DNA of 16,674 nt. It comes from Entamoeba invadens IP1. Taxonomy: Eukaryota > Evosea > Mastigamoebida > Endamoebidae. The stretch covers positions 104,939 to 121,612 of the forward strand of contig NW_004191636.1 in assembly GCF_000330505.1 (NCBI RefSeq), read 5' to 3'. The notes under the pieces are model-generated. The model had not been told where the DNA came from and did not search any database. It saw only the letters and a program-made list of their open reading frames with translations. The first letter of the stretch is position 1; the number at the start of each line of letters is the position of its first letter. Below are positions 1-8,213 of the stretch, one piece after another. A program made the position numbers and the translations under genes.

Positions 1-111
1 AAGATATATATTACATATTATATTATAATCCATAATAATACATAATAATATTTTATTATGTATATTATACATAATAATATAATATATTTTATTCAAATAA
101 AGAAAAAAATG
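1..111. repeat. AT-rich low-complexity sequence with short palindromes
   Basis: This stretch is almost pure A/T, built from TAATAATA and TATATTA blocks. CATAATAATA and its reverse complement TATTATTATG-like strings alternate, so the DNA can fold back on itself. I see no coding potential or RNA gene. It is probably ordinary AT-rich spacer; the palindromes are what random AT-rich DNA often gives. Confidence 0.5.
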
Positions 112-283
112 GACATGGGGAAGAAGGATGGGAATATAGGGGAAATAGGTTATTTGTGGTTTAGGGATGTCCTCCCGTTATCAAGGACGCCCTCCTGTGT
201 ATAAAATTATTCTTTTTGTTGTGTCTACTGTGTTTTTAAAACTATGTAACGAGTTATATTTTTATTATTAATTTACTATCAAA
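112..283 (+). repeat. 20-bp-period repeat, copy A (pairs with 7771-7943)
   Basis: This is a diverged direct duplicate of 7771-7943. Shared anchors include TTTGTGGTTTAGGGA, CCTGTGTATAAA and TAACGAGTTATA, in the same order and at nearly the same spacing. The core is internally periodic: GATGTCC at 166 and GACGCCC at 186 are 20 bp apart, and weaker units lie at about 146 and 206. The 150-bp spacer that follows, up to the Hsp70 relic at 434, shows no gene. It could be a non-autonomous transposon fragment or a dispersed minisatellite; nothing indicates coding. Confidence 0.7.
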
Positions 284-433
284 AATTATAATTATTTCCA
301 AAAATACATTTAATAATGGACAAACACAAAACAACAAGTACTTTTGTTACAAATTAATAGTTAAAAACTAATTTAAATTTAAATTGGTTTTTTGAGTCAG
401 TTCGAATAACTTTGCAAAGATAAGTGAATCACA

Positions 434-1778
434 TCAGTCGACCTCCTCGATCTTCATCCCTTTGTGTCGCTCTTCTTTGCACCCCATTGTTGTTCACCAG
501 ACATGTTACCAGTTTTATTCTGTCGATATCTGTATGAAGATGGGCTGGATCTTAGCCTCAGCTTCTTCTGTTTCTGTGTGTATTCATCTTTTGATGCCGA
601 TTGGTTTTTGTCGAGCCAGTCGAGTGTCTCCTTGATCATTGCTTCAATTGCCGCCTTGTCATCTGGTGAGAGCTTTGCTGCAATTTGCTCTTTGAGTGTG
701 TTTTTCATCGAGTAGCAGAAGTTTTCAAGTCCGTTCTTCGCCTCGATAAGTTCCTTCATTTTGTCATACTCCGCCTTGAACTTCTCTGCGTCTGCAACCA
801 CCTTGTCGATCCGTTTTTTTGAGAGTTTTCCCTTGTCGTTGGTGATTGTGATCTTGTTCTTCTTTCCTGTTGTCTTGTCTTCAGCTGACACATTCAGAAC
901 ACCTTCTCGACTGGTGCGATTGTCGACTTGAAGAGGTCGATGTTGAGTTCTTCAAACCGTGCTCTTGTGATTGATGTGTAGAAGTCGATGCCTTCATACA
1001 ACTGGTCGACTTCAATGTTTGCTGTTGCTGCCGATGACGGTGTTCGCTTTGCCCTTTCACACGATGTTCTGAGTCTTCTGACAGCTCGTGCATTGCCTGA
1101 AATGTCTTTCTTGTACTTTCTCTTGAATTTGGCAATGAAGTGGTTGACCATTCTGTTATCAAAGTCTTCGCCACCAAGGTGTGTGTTGCCGTTTTTTGCC
1201 TTCACTTCAAAGACGCCATCGTCAATAGCAAGAAGTGGTACATCAAATGTTCCACCACCAAGATCAAAGATCAAGACGTTCTTTTCTCTCTCCGTCTTCT
1301 TGTCAAGTCCATATGCTATTGCTGCTGTTGGCTCATTGATGATTCTGAGCACATTGATGCCTGCAATTGTGCCCGCATCCTTTGTTGCCTGTCGCTGTGA
1401 ATCGTTGAAATAGGCTGGACATGTGATGACTGCGTTGTTGACTTTCCCACCAACAAACGCTTCTGCTGTCTCCTTCATCTTCGTCAGCACCATCGAACTG
1501 ATCTCCTCTTGTGTGAACTTCTTAGTCTCTCCCTTGTACTCCACCTGAATCAATGGCTTGTCATTGCCATTGTTGACTACAGTGAACGACCAGTGTTTCA
1601 TATCCTCTTGAATTGCTGGATCACTGAAGCGTCTTCCAATCAGTCTCTTTGCATCAAAGACTGTATTCTTCACATTCATCGCAATCTGGTTCTTTGCTGT
1701 GTCACCAATCAGCCTCTCGCTATATGTGAAGGCAACGTACGATGGCGTTGTTCTGTTGCTTTGATCGTTTGCAATTTT
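434..1778 (-). pseudogene. hsp70: Hsp70 (cytosolic type) pseudogene with an internal deletion
   Basis: Intact Hsp70 is an ATP-driven chaperone with a nucleotide-binding domain, a substrate-binding domain and an EEVD tail for TPR co-chaperones. Homology starts near 1778 with the conserved [14 protein letters not shown] block. The first 20-odd residues (GIDLGTTYS loop) are missing, and a TAG lies in frame at 1779-1781. From 1778 to about 900 the frame is open through [20 protein letters not shown], the [10 protein letters not shown] block and [11 protein letters not shown]. At about 900 the sequence jumps from APVEKV directly to [13 protein letters not shown], losing roughly 160 residues: the end of the nucleotide-binding domain and most of the beta domain. 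The jump also shifts the frame. The helical lid follows, with another frameshift near 560 (LEAKIQP moves to a second frame). The last seven residues, MKIEEVD, are in a third frame and end at a TGA at 434-436. Composition is clearly richer in G/C than the flanks. Identity is very sure and loss of function is very likely. Confidence 0.94.
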
Positions 1779-1806
1779 CTAAAAACGGATTTCGCATGCC
1801 TTTTAA

Positions 1807-2100
1807 CTATAGTATCTTTATCTCTCCAATAGTCACTAATGCATCATTCAATGCAATCAAACACTCCGCATTCGTTTTCCCTACTTCACCTTTCACACCA
1901 ACAATCACTACTAAATGAGTTGCGTGGATGAATCTAACAAGAGGTGATGGTATACTATTACAACAGTACATAAAATCTGTCTAACAAATTTTGACAGACA
2001 GTTTCTCCCCAAATTTCTTCTCCACCTACATCAAGAACTTGAATATAGCAGCCGCAAACTTCTTCTCTGTTCGATCATTGATCATAGATCTTAGTTGAGA
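1807..2100 (-). pseudogene. Unrecognised decayed coding stretch
   Basis: One minus-strand frame stays readable for about 98 codons, with TAG at 2026-2028 and again at 1981-1983, and ends at TAG 1807-1809. The best part, about 57 codons from 1980 down, contains IPSPLVRFIHATHLVVIVG followed by VKGEVGKTNAECLIALNDAL, which looks like real protein rather than AT-rich noise. Composition is also less AT-rich than the sequence beyond 2220. I do not recognise the family. It lies just upstream of the truncated Hsp70 relic on the same strand, but the text does not resemble the Hsp70 N-terminus, so I treat it as separate. It could be a fragment of a host gene. Confidence 0.33.
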
Positions 2101-2672
2101 CTATCAGTAACAAGTCTCCTTCAGTTTCAAAGGACTTGACATAAATCTCTTTTAAATGGTTTATCATTGTAAGACATATTTTTCTCAAAAAGTAAACCTG
2201 CTTGATTTGATAAATACCTTTGATTTTAAATAAAAGTTTTCATTATACAATTAAATTTATTATAAATTATATTATAAAATTAAATTATAATTATTTAGTA
2301 TATTATATAATTAACAATAGTTATTGTATAATTAATTACCCATAATATTAAATTATGTATATATCTATTAATTTATAGTATAATTTTATTTAAATTAGAG
2401 GGTGAGGGTTAGAAAAAGGATGTAAGTTAATACCTAAATCATTCCAATAGCCTTACTTCCTGCCCATTCACGGTGATGGGTGGGTCGTTTTATAGTTTTA
2501 TTTGATATTTATTATATATAAATGATTTTATTATAGTAAAACCCCTTCCCGAAATATTACAATTTTTAAGATTGTTTTATAAATAAAAAAACCAACCCGA
2601 AATATTTGAGCTTTTTTGACTGTTTTATATATAAAAATATTCATTTAAACAAACCGAATTCAAAAATGGTAA
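2101..2672. other. AT-rich spacer downstream of the hAT gene
   Basis: No gene is visible. 2220-2400 is nearly pure A/T. A short, less AT-rich patch at 2400-2490 contains a small hairpin-like string (CCCATTCACGGTGATGGG). A two-unit tandem repeat lies at 2548-2643. The 3' end of the hAT element should be somewhere in here, but I could not find terminal inverted repeats matching the far side of the gene. Confidence 0.5.
2548..2643. repeat. 48-bp two-unit tandem repeat beside the hAT gene
   Basis: Two units of 48 bp start with the identical 11-mer CCCGAAATATT (at 2548 and 2596). Both contain a T-rich block followed by TGTTTTATA and an A-rich tail, with scattered differences. They lie 30 bp beyond the transposase stop codon. 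Subterminal repeats near element ends are common in hAT transposons as transposase-binding sites, so this may mark the element's 3' side. That role is inference. Confidence 0.55.
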
Positions 2673-4229
2673 TTAGTTTTTCAGAGCATCCCCAACATCC
2701 ATGTAAGCAACTTTCTTTTCAACGCTCATGTTTGCTCTATCAAGTTGTCCAATTTTATTAAAAGATCTTTCAACTGGGCAAGTGGTTGGACTCTTAGCAT
2801 TCATCTTTTTCACAAGATTGAATAAACATGGGAATTGATTCTTTTCTTCTTGAGTCATCAAAGCAAACAAGGTGTTCAAAGTTAATTTTTTGACTGGGCA
2901 ACTTTTTAAGAAATCTTCTGCTTCTTTTTTGAATAAAGCCCTTATGTGCTTTCTGTGTTGAATGGTGTTTGCTCTCTTTTCTTTAACAATTTCACTACTG
3001 CTGCAATCTTCAGCGATATCTGTTGCTTCTGTTTGATCTGTACTTGTTAATCTCACTTGTTTAACAAGAGTACGTATTGCCTCAGTAGCATCAGCCCTTT
3101 CTTCCCTTTCTAACCTGTTTTTGGTTTCTTCAATTTTTTCAATGTTGGCACAATACCAATCTTGAAACTTTTGAACTTCCGCTTTTAGTTCTTGGTCATC
3201 ACTTTCCTCGAATGATTTTGCATCAAAGTTGTTGTAAATTTTGATGTTTATTACCAGTTCTTTTCCTTTGAGTTTTCTTTGTAATTTCCTGAAATTTGCC
3301 ATATTCGTTCCTTTGACCTGGTTCTCCTTCAACAATCCAGCATCGAAAAGGTCTTTTTTGGTCATTTTTCTTGAAGGAATTGCAAACCTCAAAATCATCG
3401 CGTCACTCAACTTAACGAGCAGGTGAATTGAATACTTTTTCAAAATGAACTTTTCGTTATCGTCAAGATCTTCAGTGTATTTCATTTTTTCTAAATAATC
3501 GGTTAACACCACCTTTCGTCTGAGCTCGAAGATATTCGAAATTAAATCTTCAACACGTTGATAGGCCACGGGGTATAGTAAATTGGCGGTCTGTAGCCAA
3601 TCGTTAATTATCTTCACCTTACTGAGCACTATTTGAGTGAAGAACATACACGCAACAAACAATTTGCAGTTGACATTACACTCACCCATAATGTTGCGAG
3701 GTCCAAAAGGCTTTTGGTATTGTTCTCTTTCACTGTAAAATTCTTGAAGTGAAGGCAGATTCTCAAACATATTATCAAGAATCAATACTGTTTGGAGCCA
3801 CCTTGTTTCGGATCGTTGAACCAATTTGAGAACTGCACCTTTGATATGATTTTTGGCACAGAATTGATCCCATGCTGTTCTTGTTGTCTGAACAGTTAAC
3901 CCGTCCAAGAAACTTTCAATAGCCAGTCCCCATTGTGATTCAAAACACTTTTCAGTCGCTTTATTTGTTCTGTGTGAAAAGCAGTAGTTTGAATCAAATC
4001 CGTTCAGTCCGTCTCTCTCTTTTATTTTAGCCAGGAGTTTACCAGAGAGCCCACCGTTTCGTATCAGAACATAATCTCCATCAAAACAAGCACCAATGCA
4101 TTTGATCAGGTCAGCATCCATCAATTCCAATATTTTCATTATCCAACTGAGCCACCCCGCAGCATCTGTTTTGCCGTCATAGTTTTCAATTTTGACTCTC
4201 TTTTCAACAAATGATCCATCTGAAAACAC
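2673..4229 (-). CDS. hAT-family transposase, C-terminal part (split by frameshift)
   Basis: This is the catalytic and dimerisation half of a hAT-superfamily cut-and-paste transposase. The printed start is a GTG codon, but homology runs further upstream in the same frame (GVEYFSLFVRF) and meets the other half at a G4 run near 4258, so GTG is not a true start. Counting from GTG, the hAT hallmarks are CIGACFDG with the second catalytic Asp at 50, CFSH (C83, H86), RW at 143-144 and, at the C-terminus, CPVERSF with the catalytic Glu at 487 followed by RANMS. The last is the usual hAT dimerisation tail (PxxxxVERSFS...R..LS). The roughly 515-codon frame has no internal stop, which suggests recent activity. 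The neighbouring half at 4235-5461 belongs to the same gene. Identity as hAT is strong; the subfamily is unknown. Confidence 0.88.
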   Translation of the reverse strand: MFSDGSFVEKRVKIENYDGKTDAAGWLSWIMKILELMDADLIKCIGACFDGDYVLIRNGGLSGKLLAKIKERDGLNGFDSNYCFSHRTNKATEKCFESQWGLAIESFLDGLTVQTTRTAWDQFCAKNHIKGAVLKLVQRSETRWLQTVLILDNMFENLPSLQEFYSEREQYQKPFGPRNIMGECNVNCKLFVACMFFTQIVLSKVKIINDWLQTANLLYPVAYQRVEDLISNIFELRRKVVLTDYLEKMKYTEDLDDNEKFILKKYSIHLLVKLSDAMILRFAIPSRKMTKKDLFDAGLLKENQVKGTNMANFRKLQRKLKGKELVINIKIYNNFDAKSFEESDDQELKAEVQKFQDWYCANIEKIEETKNRLEREERADATEAIRTLVKQVRLTSTDQTEATDIAEDCSSSEIVKEKRANTIQHRKHIRALFKKEAEDFLKSCPVKKLTLNTLFALMTQEEKNQFPCLFNLVKKMNAKSPTTCPVERSFNKIGQLDRANMSVEKKVAYMDVGDALKN

Positions 4230-4234
4230 AAATC

Positions 4235-5461
4235 TTACAAAGAGAGAAAAGTATTCAACCCCACATACATTGCAGAATCCGCCATTAGTGTATAATAGTC
4301 ACACTGCTTAAAGATGTATTGTAGGTCATATCTGGATTTTTTCGAAATCAACTCAAATCTCCGTTGCATAGTTGAAGAACTGAGAGCGGTGTTAACAACT
4401 TTTTTAGGAACATCGGACATGAGCAAAATTATGGATATCAATTTTGACATGGCATCAATTTGATTATTTGTCAACCCACACGCTCCCATCATCAATGCAG
4501 CCGTCATTGTTATAAAGCTGCCTCTTTCATTTCCAGCATCATTTGTTGTTGAATAACTATCAACATTTTTACCAAGTCGCCTTTGTACTTCTTTGTTGGT
4601 TTCTTGTGCGATGTACTCGGCGGAGTATTTATTCTCTGGTCTGAGGAGCTCTTTAATATAGTTCATTATTTCCAATTGTTCGATCTCAAACACAGTGAAT
4701 TTTATTTCTTCTTTGGTCGAATCGTTGGTATTTTGAGATTCGTTGTTGGTAGCCTGGCTATAATCAACATGTGTCGCATTTCTTGTTTGAATTGTTGGAG
4801 GAGTCGAAATACAATTTGTAATAGCAGGAGTTTTTAAAAAAGTTCCAGAGTCCACAATACCAGTTGAATTTTTTGAAACAACATCTTCACAATTAATAAT
4901 AGGAACATCAAAACTTTTACTGATATTGTCGAGTGCTTCTTGTGTTGACTCGCTGTGTAAAACAGAAATATTCATTTGGAAATTTTGATAATTGATGAGT
5001 GGAAGAACACGAACAGTTTCTTCCAATCCTTTCAATAAATATTTCTTGACGTCTTCAAATGTAGTGTAACTTGTTTGTCTCAATTGTGACTCAAGTTCAT
5101 TCCTCACTTTCAATAAATCGGCACCTCTATAAATATTTGGCGAGAGGTCTATTTCATTATCAGTCAAACCACTTGACTTATTTTTTTCTTCTTCGACAAG
5201 CTGACTATTGAGCGCAATCAAATTAAATTTGTCGAAATTCTCATCAAAAAATTTAAAATTGTTAATACTTTTAAATTTGTTTGTTTCTTCGGGTTTTGCT
5301 TCCAAAGAGTGTTTCATGTATTTACGTCTATTAAACATTTTTCCACAGAAAATACAAAAATGGAAATCACGTAGACGATTTTCAGGAAGTTGCGTTTTCA
5401 ATTCAAAAGTAAAGTAATTGCGGAACTCTTCAAAACGTTTGTTGATATTTGAGTCTTGCAT
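4235..5461 (-). CDS. hAT-family transposase, N-terminal part (split by frameshift)
   Basis: This is the DNA-binding half of the same hAT transposase as 2673-4229. It starts at ATG 5461-5459, preceded by an A/T-rich candidate promoter. C36-x2-C39 followed by H51 (CIFCGKMFNRRKYMKH) looks like a BED or C2H2-type zinc finger, although the fourth ligand is not obvious. Residues 60-270 are polar and probably flexible. From about 300 the sequence becomes hAT-like, and the first catalytic Asp is most likely D395 in YTLMADSAMYV. The last residues, after V400-G401, are out-of-frame text ending at TAA 4235-4237. A one-base deletion in the G run at about 4255-4260 explains this, because the alternative frame continues the family pattern. 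With that base the gene would encode about 930 residues. Whether the shift is real, an assembly error or a recoding site cannot be told from sequence alone. Confidence 0.85.
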   Translation of the reverse strand: MQDSNINKRFEEFRNYFTFELKTQLPENRLRDFHFCIFCGKMFNRRKYMKHSLEAKPEETNKFKSINNFKFFDENFDKFNLIALNSQLVEEEKNKSSGLTDNEIDLSPNIYRGADLLKVRNELESQLRQTSYTTFEDVKKYLLKGLEETVRVLPLINYQNFQMNISVLHSESTQEALDNISKSFDVPIINCEDVVSKNSTGIVDSGTFLKTPAITNCISTPPTIQTRNATHVDYSQATNNESQNTNDSTKEEIKFTVFEIEQLEIMNYIKELLRPENKYSAEYIAQETNKEVQRRLGKNVDSYSTTNDAGNERGSFITMTAALMMGACGLTNNQIDAMSKLISIILLMSDVPKKVVNTALSSSTMQRRFELISKKSRYDLQYIFKQCDYYTLMADSAMYVGLNTFLSL

Positions 5462-5469
5462 ATGTTTGT

Positions 5470-5519
5470 TATTTTTAAGATAATGAAGACAATAAAATAC
5501 AAAAAGTTATACTTTTTAT
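5470..5519 (-). promoter_or_regulatory. Candidate core promoter of the hAT transposase gene
   Basis: On the minus strand GTATTTTAT lies at 5492-5500, 31 to 39 bases before the ATG, and TAAAAATAACAAAC lies just upstream of the start. Entamoeba core promoters are known for a GTATTTAAA-like box near -30, an A-rich initiator and very short leaders, so the spacing fits. A small palindrome (AAAAAGT/ACTTTTT) at about 5500-5517 lies just beyond. In DNA this AT-rich, chance matches are likely. Confidence 0.3.
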
Positions 5520-6456
5520 ATAATTATAGTATTGGTTTTAACAATTGTATTTATTTTTATTATATAATTTGATTGTGTTTTCATTAAGAATTATATATTA
5601 TAAATATAATAATAATTCATAAAATACAAATATATTATAAATATATGTAATTTTATTTTGGAATAAATTTACTTAGATATACTATAAATTATAAATTCAC
5701 ATATTATAATTTTTTATATTGAATATAACTTAAAATTAGTAATAATCATATTTAGGATAAAAAGACAATTGTTAAATTTTGGTAAATAAAAGGAATAATC
5801 ATGTTTTTAAAGTGGTAAATATAAGTTGAATTTGCAAATTCACCAAAATGCTCAACTTTAATTATACACGACTTGAAAACGCGTTGAAAAGAAAAAAATC
5901 ATGCAAAATGTTATTTAACTACTTTTTGTTTTTTATTGTGGTATGTATGTGATTATAAACATGGTACTTCAGTTATTTTATCAAATTGTTTTAAGACTAA
6001 TCTATATAAACAGACTCAATTTTGAAAAAATAATTTTATCAATTAATTTCATTAATTATTTTATTTACTATATTACAAAATATGTTTAGATTATAAAAAT
6101 TTTAATAAAACAATATATTTTAATTATGTAATAATTTTATTTTTTAAACAATTCTATATTATTTTTTAAAAATACTAAAATAGATTTAAAACTTTTGATT
6201 TGATAAATATTATTAATTAATAATAATTTTTATTGGTTTATTTTTTTTCTTTAATAAAATAACTATTAATATAATTTTATTTTATTAATCTTTTATTGTT
6301 TTATTATTATAAAACTGTATATTTATAATTTTAATTATTTAAATTAATATTTTATATAATTTAAGTAAATTTATTTTTTTAATTAGAAATAATAGTTAAT
6401 TAATTATACTATTATATATCATTCTATTTTTATTAATCTAAAGAAAACAGACTAAT
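5520..6456. other. AT-rich spacer, no gene seen
   Basis: This is very AT-rich sequence dominated by TTTTATT, TATAAAT and AATTAAT strings. The only less AT-rich patch is about 5830-5890, with an imperfect AAGTTGA / TCAACTT pair at about 5823-5859. No coding frame, tRNA or repeat unit is convincing. The 5' terminal repeat of the hAT element should lie here if the element is complete, but I could not identify it. Confidence 0.5.
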
Positions 6457-6863
6457 AGCTGTTTGGCGACTTTATAGTCCCTTTGAAAATCGCCGACTTT
6501 TCAGTTGTCTTAAAAGTCGCTGATTTAAATATTTAGTTAAATAACTATTCAAAATACCATTTATCAAAAAAAGGAATTCAAAAAATAAACCATATAAATT
6601 TAATATAATTATTATTAAAAAATTAAATGAAACAATACCGTCCCAATTATATCTTCTCAAATCATTTTTTAAATTATATTTATATTATTATAATATAACA
6701 AATTATAACAACTATTGTGTTTTTAAACATTTTGAGACTATAATTAATATAATATAATTTATTAAAGTTAATAGTTATTTTATTTTAAAAGAAGTCGGCG
6801 ACTTTTGAAGGGACTCAAAAAGTCGCCGACTTCTCAGTATTATCAAAAGTCGCAGAACAGCCA
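6457..6863. mobile_element. Fold-back / MITE-like element with GGCGACTTTT modules
   Basis: Two related blocks of about 65 bp (6458-6525 and 6794-6862) flank an AT-rich centre. The outer ends are inverted: the left begins GCTGTTTGGCGACTTT and the right, read on the other strand, begins GGCTGTTCTGCGACTTTT. Each block is also self-complementary, holding GGCGACTTT and AAAAGTCGCC-type arms around a ten-base loop that carries AGTCCCTT on the left and AAGGGACT on the right. TAAT is present on both outer sides (6453-6456 and 6864-6867), a possible short target duplication. There is no transposase inside, so it would be non-autonomous. The local G/C content stands out sharply from its surroundings. 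The superfamily is unknown. Confidence 0.68.
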
Positions 6864-6867
6864 TAAT

Positions 6868-7770
6868 TGTTTTATTAAAAACAGTTTTAAATAAAAAATT
6901 AAATTATGAAACATAGTAAAATATATAATAACTTTAATATATAACAATGAAAATTATAATGAAAAAATATTGCAAAAATTCAATCATTGACTAACCAAGG
7001 CTTCTATTTGTTATGCGTTATGGATACATACGGACTCGTTACATTTATCAAATTATGCAAGTTACGATATTGTTTGTAGAAATGTTTTCTTTAAAACAAA
7101 AGAATGAATTAAACAACTTTAAACTGTGTTATATATCTTTTGGTTAGCCCATGGAATGTAAAACTCTTTATTATCAACAAAATAATATTTACAACTGTTC
7201 GATGTTTGAAAAATTAATCCAAAAAGCAATAATTTTTGAGTAATTTCATTTATCTATATTTTAAGAAAAGTATAGTTAATAACAAATTTTATTTTAATAA
7301 GTTAAATTATTATTTCATCTTTATTAAACAATTTTTAATATTTTATAATATTATCAATTATAATTAATAGTTTTATTTTGTATAGTATAAATATTATATT
7401 AATAAACCATTGATTTCTATACTATACATTTTAATATTTTATAGTTTAAATGTTAACTGTCGTTTTAAGCAGAAAAACGACCGCGGCAAAAAGTCGCCAT
7501 CTGTAAAGAAAAGGTTTTGGAGATCGTAAAAATAAACAATACTATGAATTTTACTAAAACTACTTTATTTTTGTCATAAAAACAAAGAAAATATACCCCC
7601 TTTTCATTTTAAAATGCATTTTTGGGACAAGTTCCAAATTTTTCCCTGTTCCGTGATAGACCCTGTTTCAAAGAAAAAATCACAAAAATGAAAAACATTT
7701 ATATGTTTTGTTGTGTCTATTCTTTTTTGTTATTATTTTTATTGGAAAATTGTTTAAAGATAAATGAAAA
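6868..7770. other. AT-rich spacer with an isolated GTCGCC-motif patch
   Basis: No gene is visible. At about 7458-7500 a short patch contains GTCGTTTT ... AAAACGAC and CGGCAAAAAGTCGCCATC. This resembles the arms of the fold-back element at 6457-6863 and may be a solo, decayed end of a relative. The open stretch at 7622-7843 looks accidental: it has no recognisable domain and runs into repeat copy B. Confidence 0.45.
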
Positions 7771-7943
7771 ACGTGGGGACGAAGTACGGGAAAATTGGCC
7801 AAAAGATGTCCTTTGTGGTTTAGGGACATCCTATCGCGATTAAGAACGTCCCCCTGTGTATAAAGACGTCCTTTCTATTATTTTTGTGTCCGATGCATTT
7901 CCAAAACTAAATAACGAGTTATAATTTTATCATTAATTTACCA
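7771..7943 (+). repeat. 20-bp-period repeat, copy B (pairs with 112-283)
   Basis: This is the second copy of the repeat at 112-283, in the same orientation. Four related heptamers, GATGTCC, GACATCC, AACGTCC and GACGTCC, begin at 7805, 7825, 7845 and 7865, exactly 20 bp apart. Each is followed by a pyrimidine-rich stretch, and the first three then by a GTGGTTTAGG- or GCGATTAAG-like tail. The copy continues through TAACGAGTTATA at about 7911-7922. It ends some 130 bp before the Tigger-like element and so lies outside its terminal repeat. Confidence 0.75.
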
Positions 7944-8071
7944 CTAAAAAAGACAGCAAGAAAAATAATTATTTAATTATAATTAAAGGGTTTTTGAATT
8001 ATAGAATAATAAAAATAAAACATTCGGTTCAAATAATGATTTTAAAAACAAAAAAAAAACACAAAATAATA

Positions 8072-8132
8072 CAGTCAACTTCGCACATTTGTCGGTTTTC
8101 TTGCAGAAAAAATTACGTATTTGTTGGTTAAC
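8072..8132 (+). repeat. Left terminal repeat and internal iterated motif of the Tigger-like element
   Basis: The terminal inverted repeat covers about 8072-8097. The motif ATTTGTCGGTT at its inner edge (8087-8097) recurs as ATTTGTTGGTTAAC at 8119-8132. Nearby, TTGCAGAA is duplicated at 8101 and 8142. Repeated motifs inside the ends are plausible transposase-binding sites; this role is inference. Confidence 0.75.
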
Positions 8133-8213
8133 ACTGGAATTTTGCAGAACAATCTTTATATTAATTACAAATTAAAAATATTTTTTTAAATCACAGAAAC
8201 TTTTTTCAAAACG

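Noticed and set aside
464..1832. Plus-strand open frames opposite the Hsp70 relic
   Set aside because: They are antisense shadows. The minus-strand translation is unmistakably Hsp70, while these give no known domain.
6472..6660. Minus-strand open frame of 62 codons
   Set aside because: It overlaps the fold-back element end and is Leu/Ile/Asn-rich text from AT-rich DNA.
7622..7843. Plus-strand open frame of 73 codons before the Tigger-like element
   Set aside because: It has no domain, and its end is made of the 20-bp repeat, which also occurs at 112-283 without this frame.
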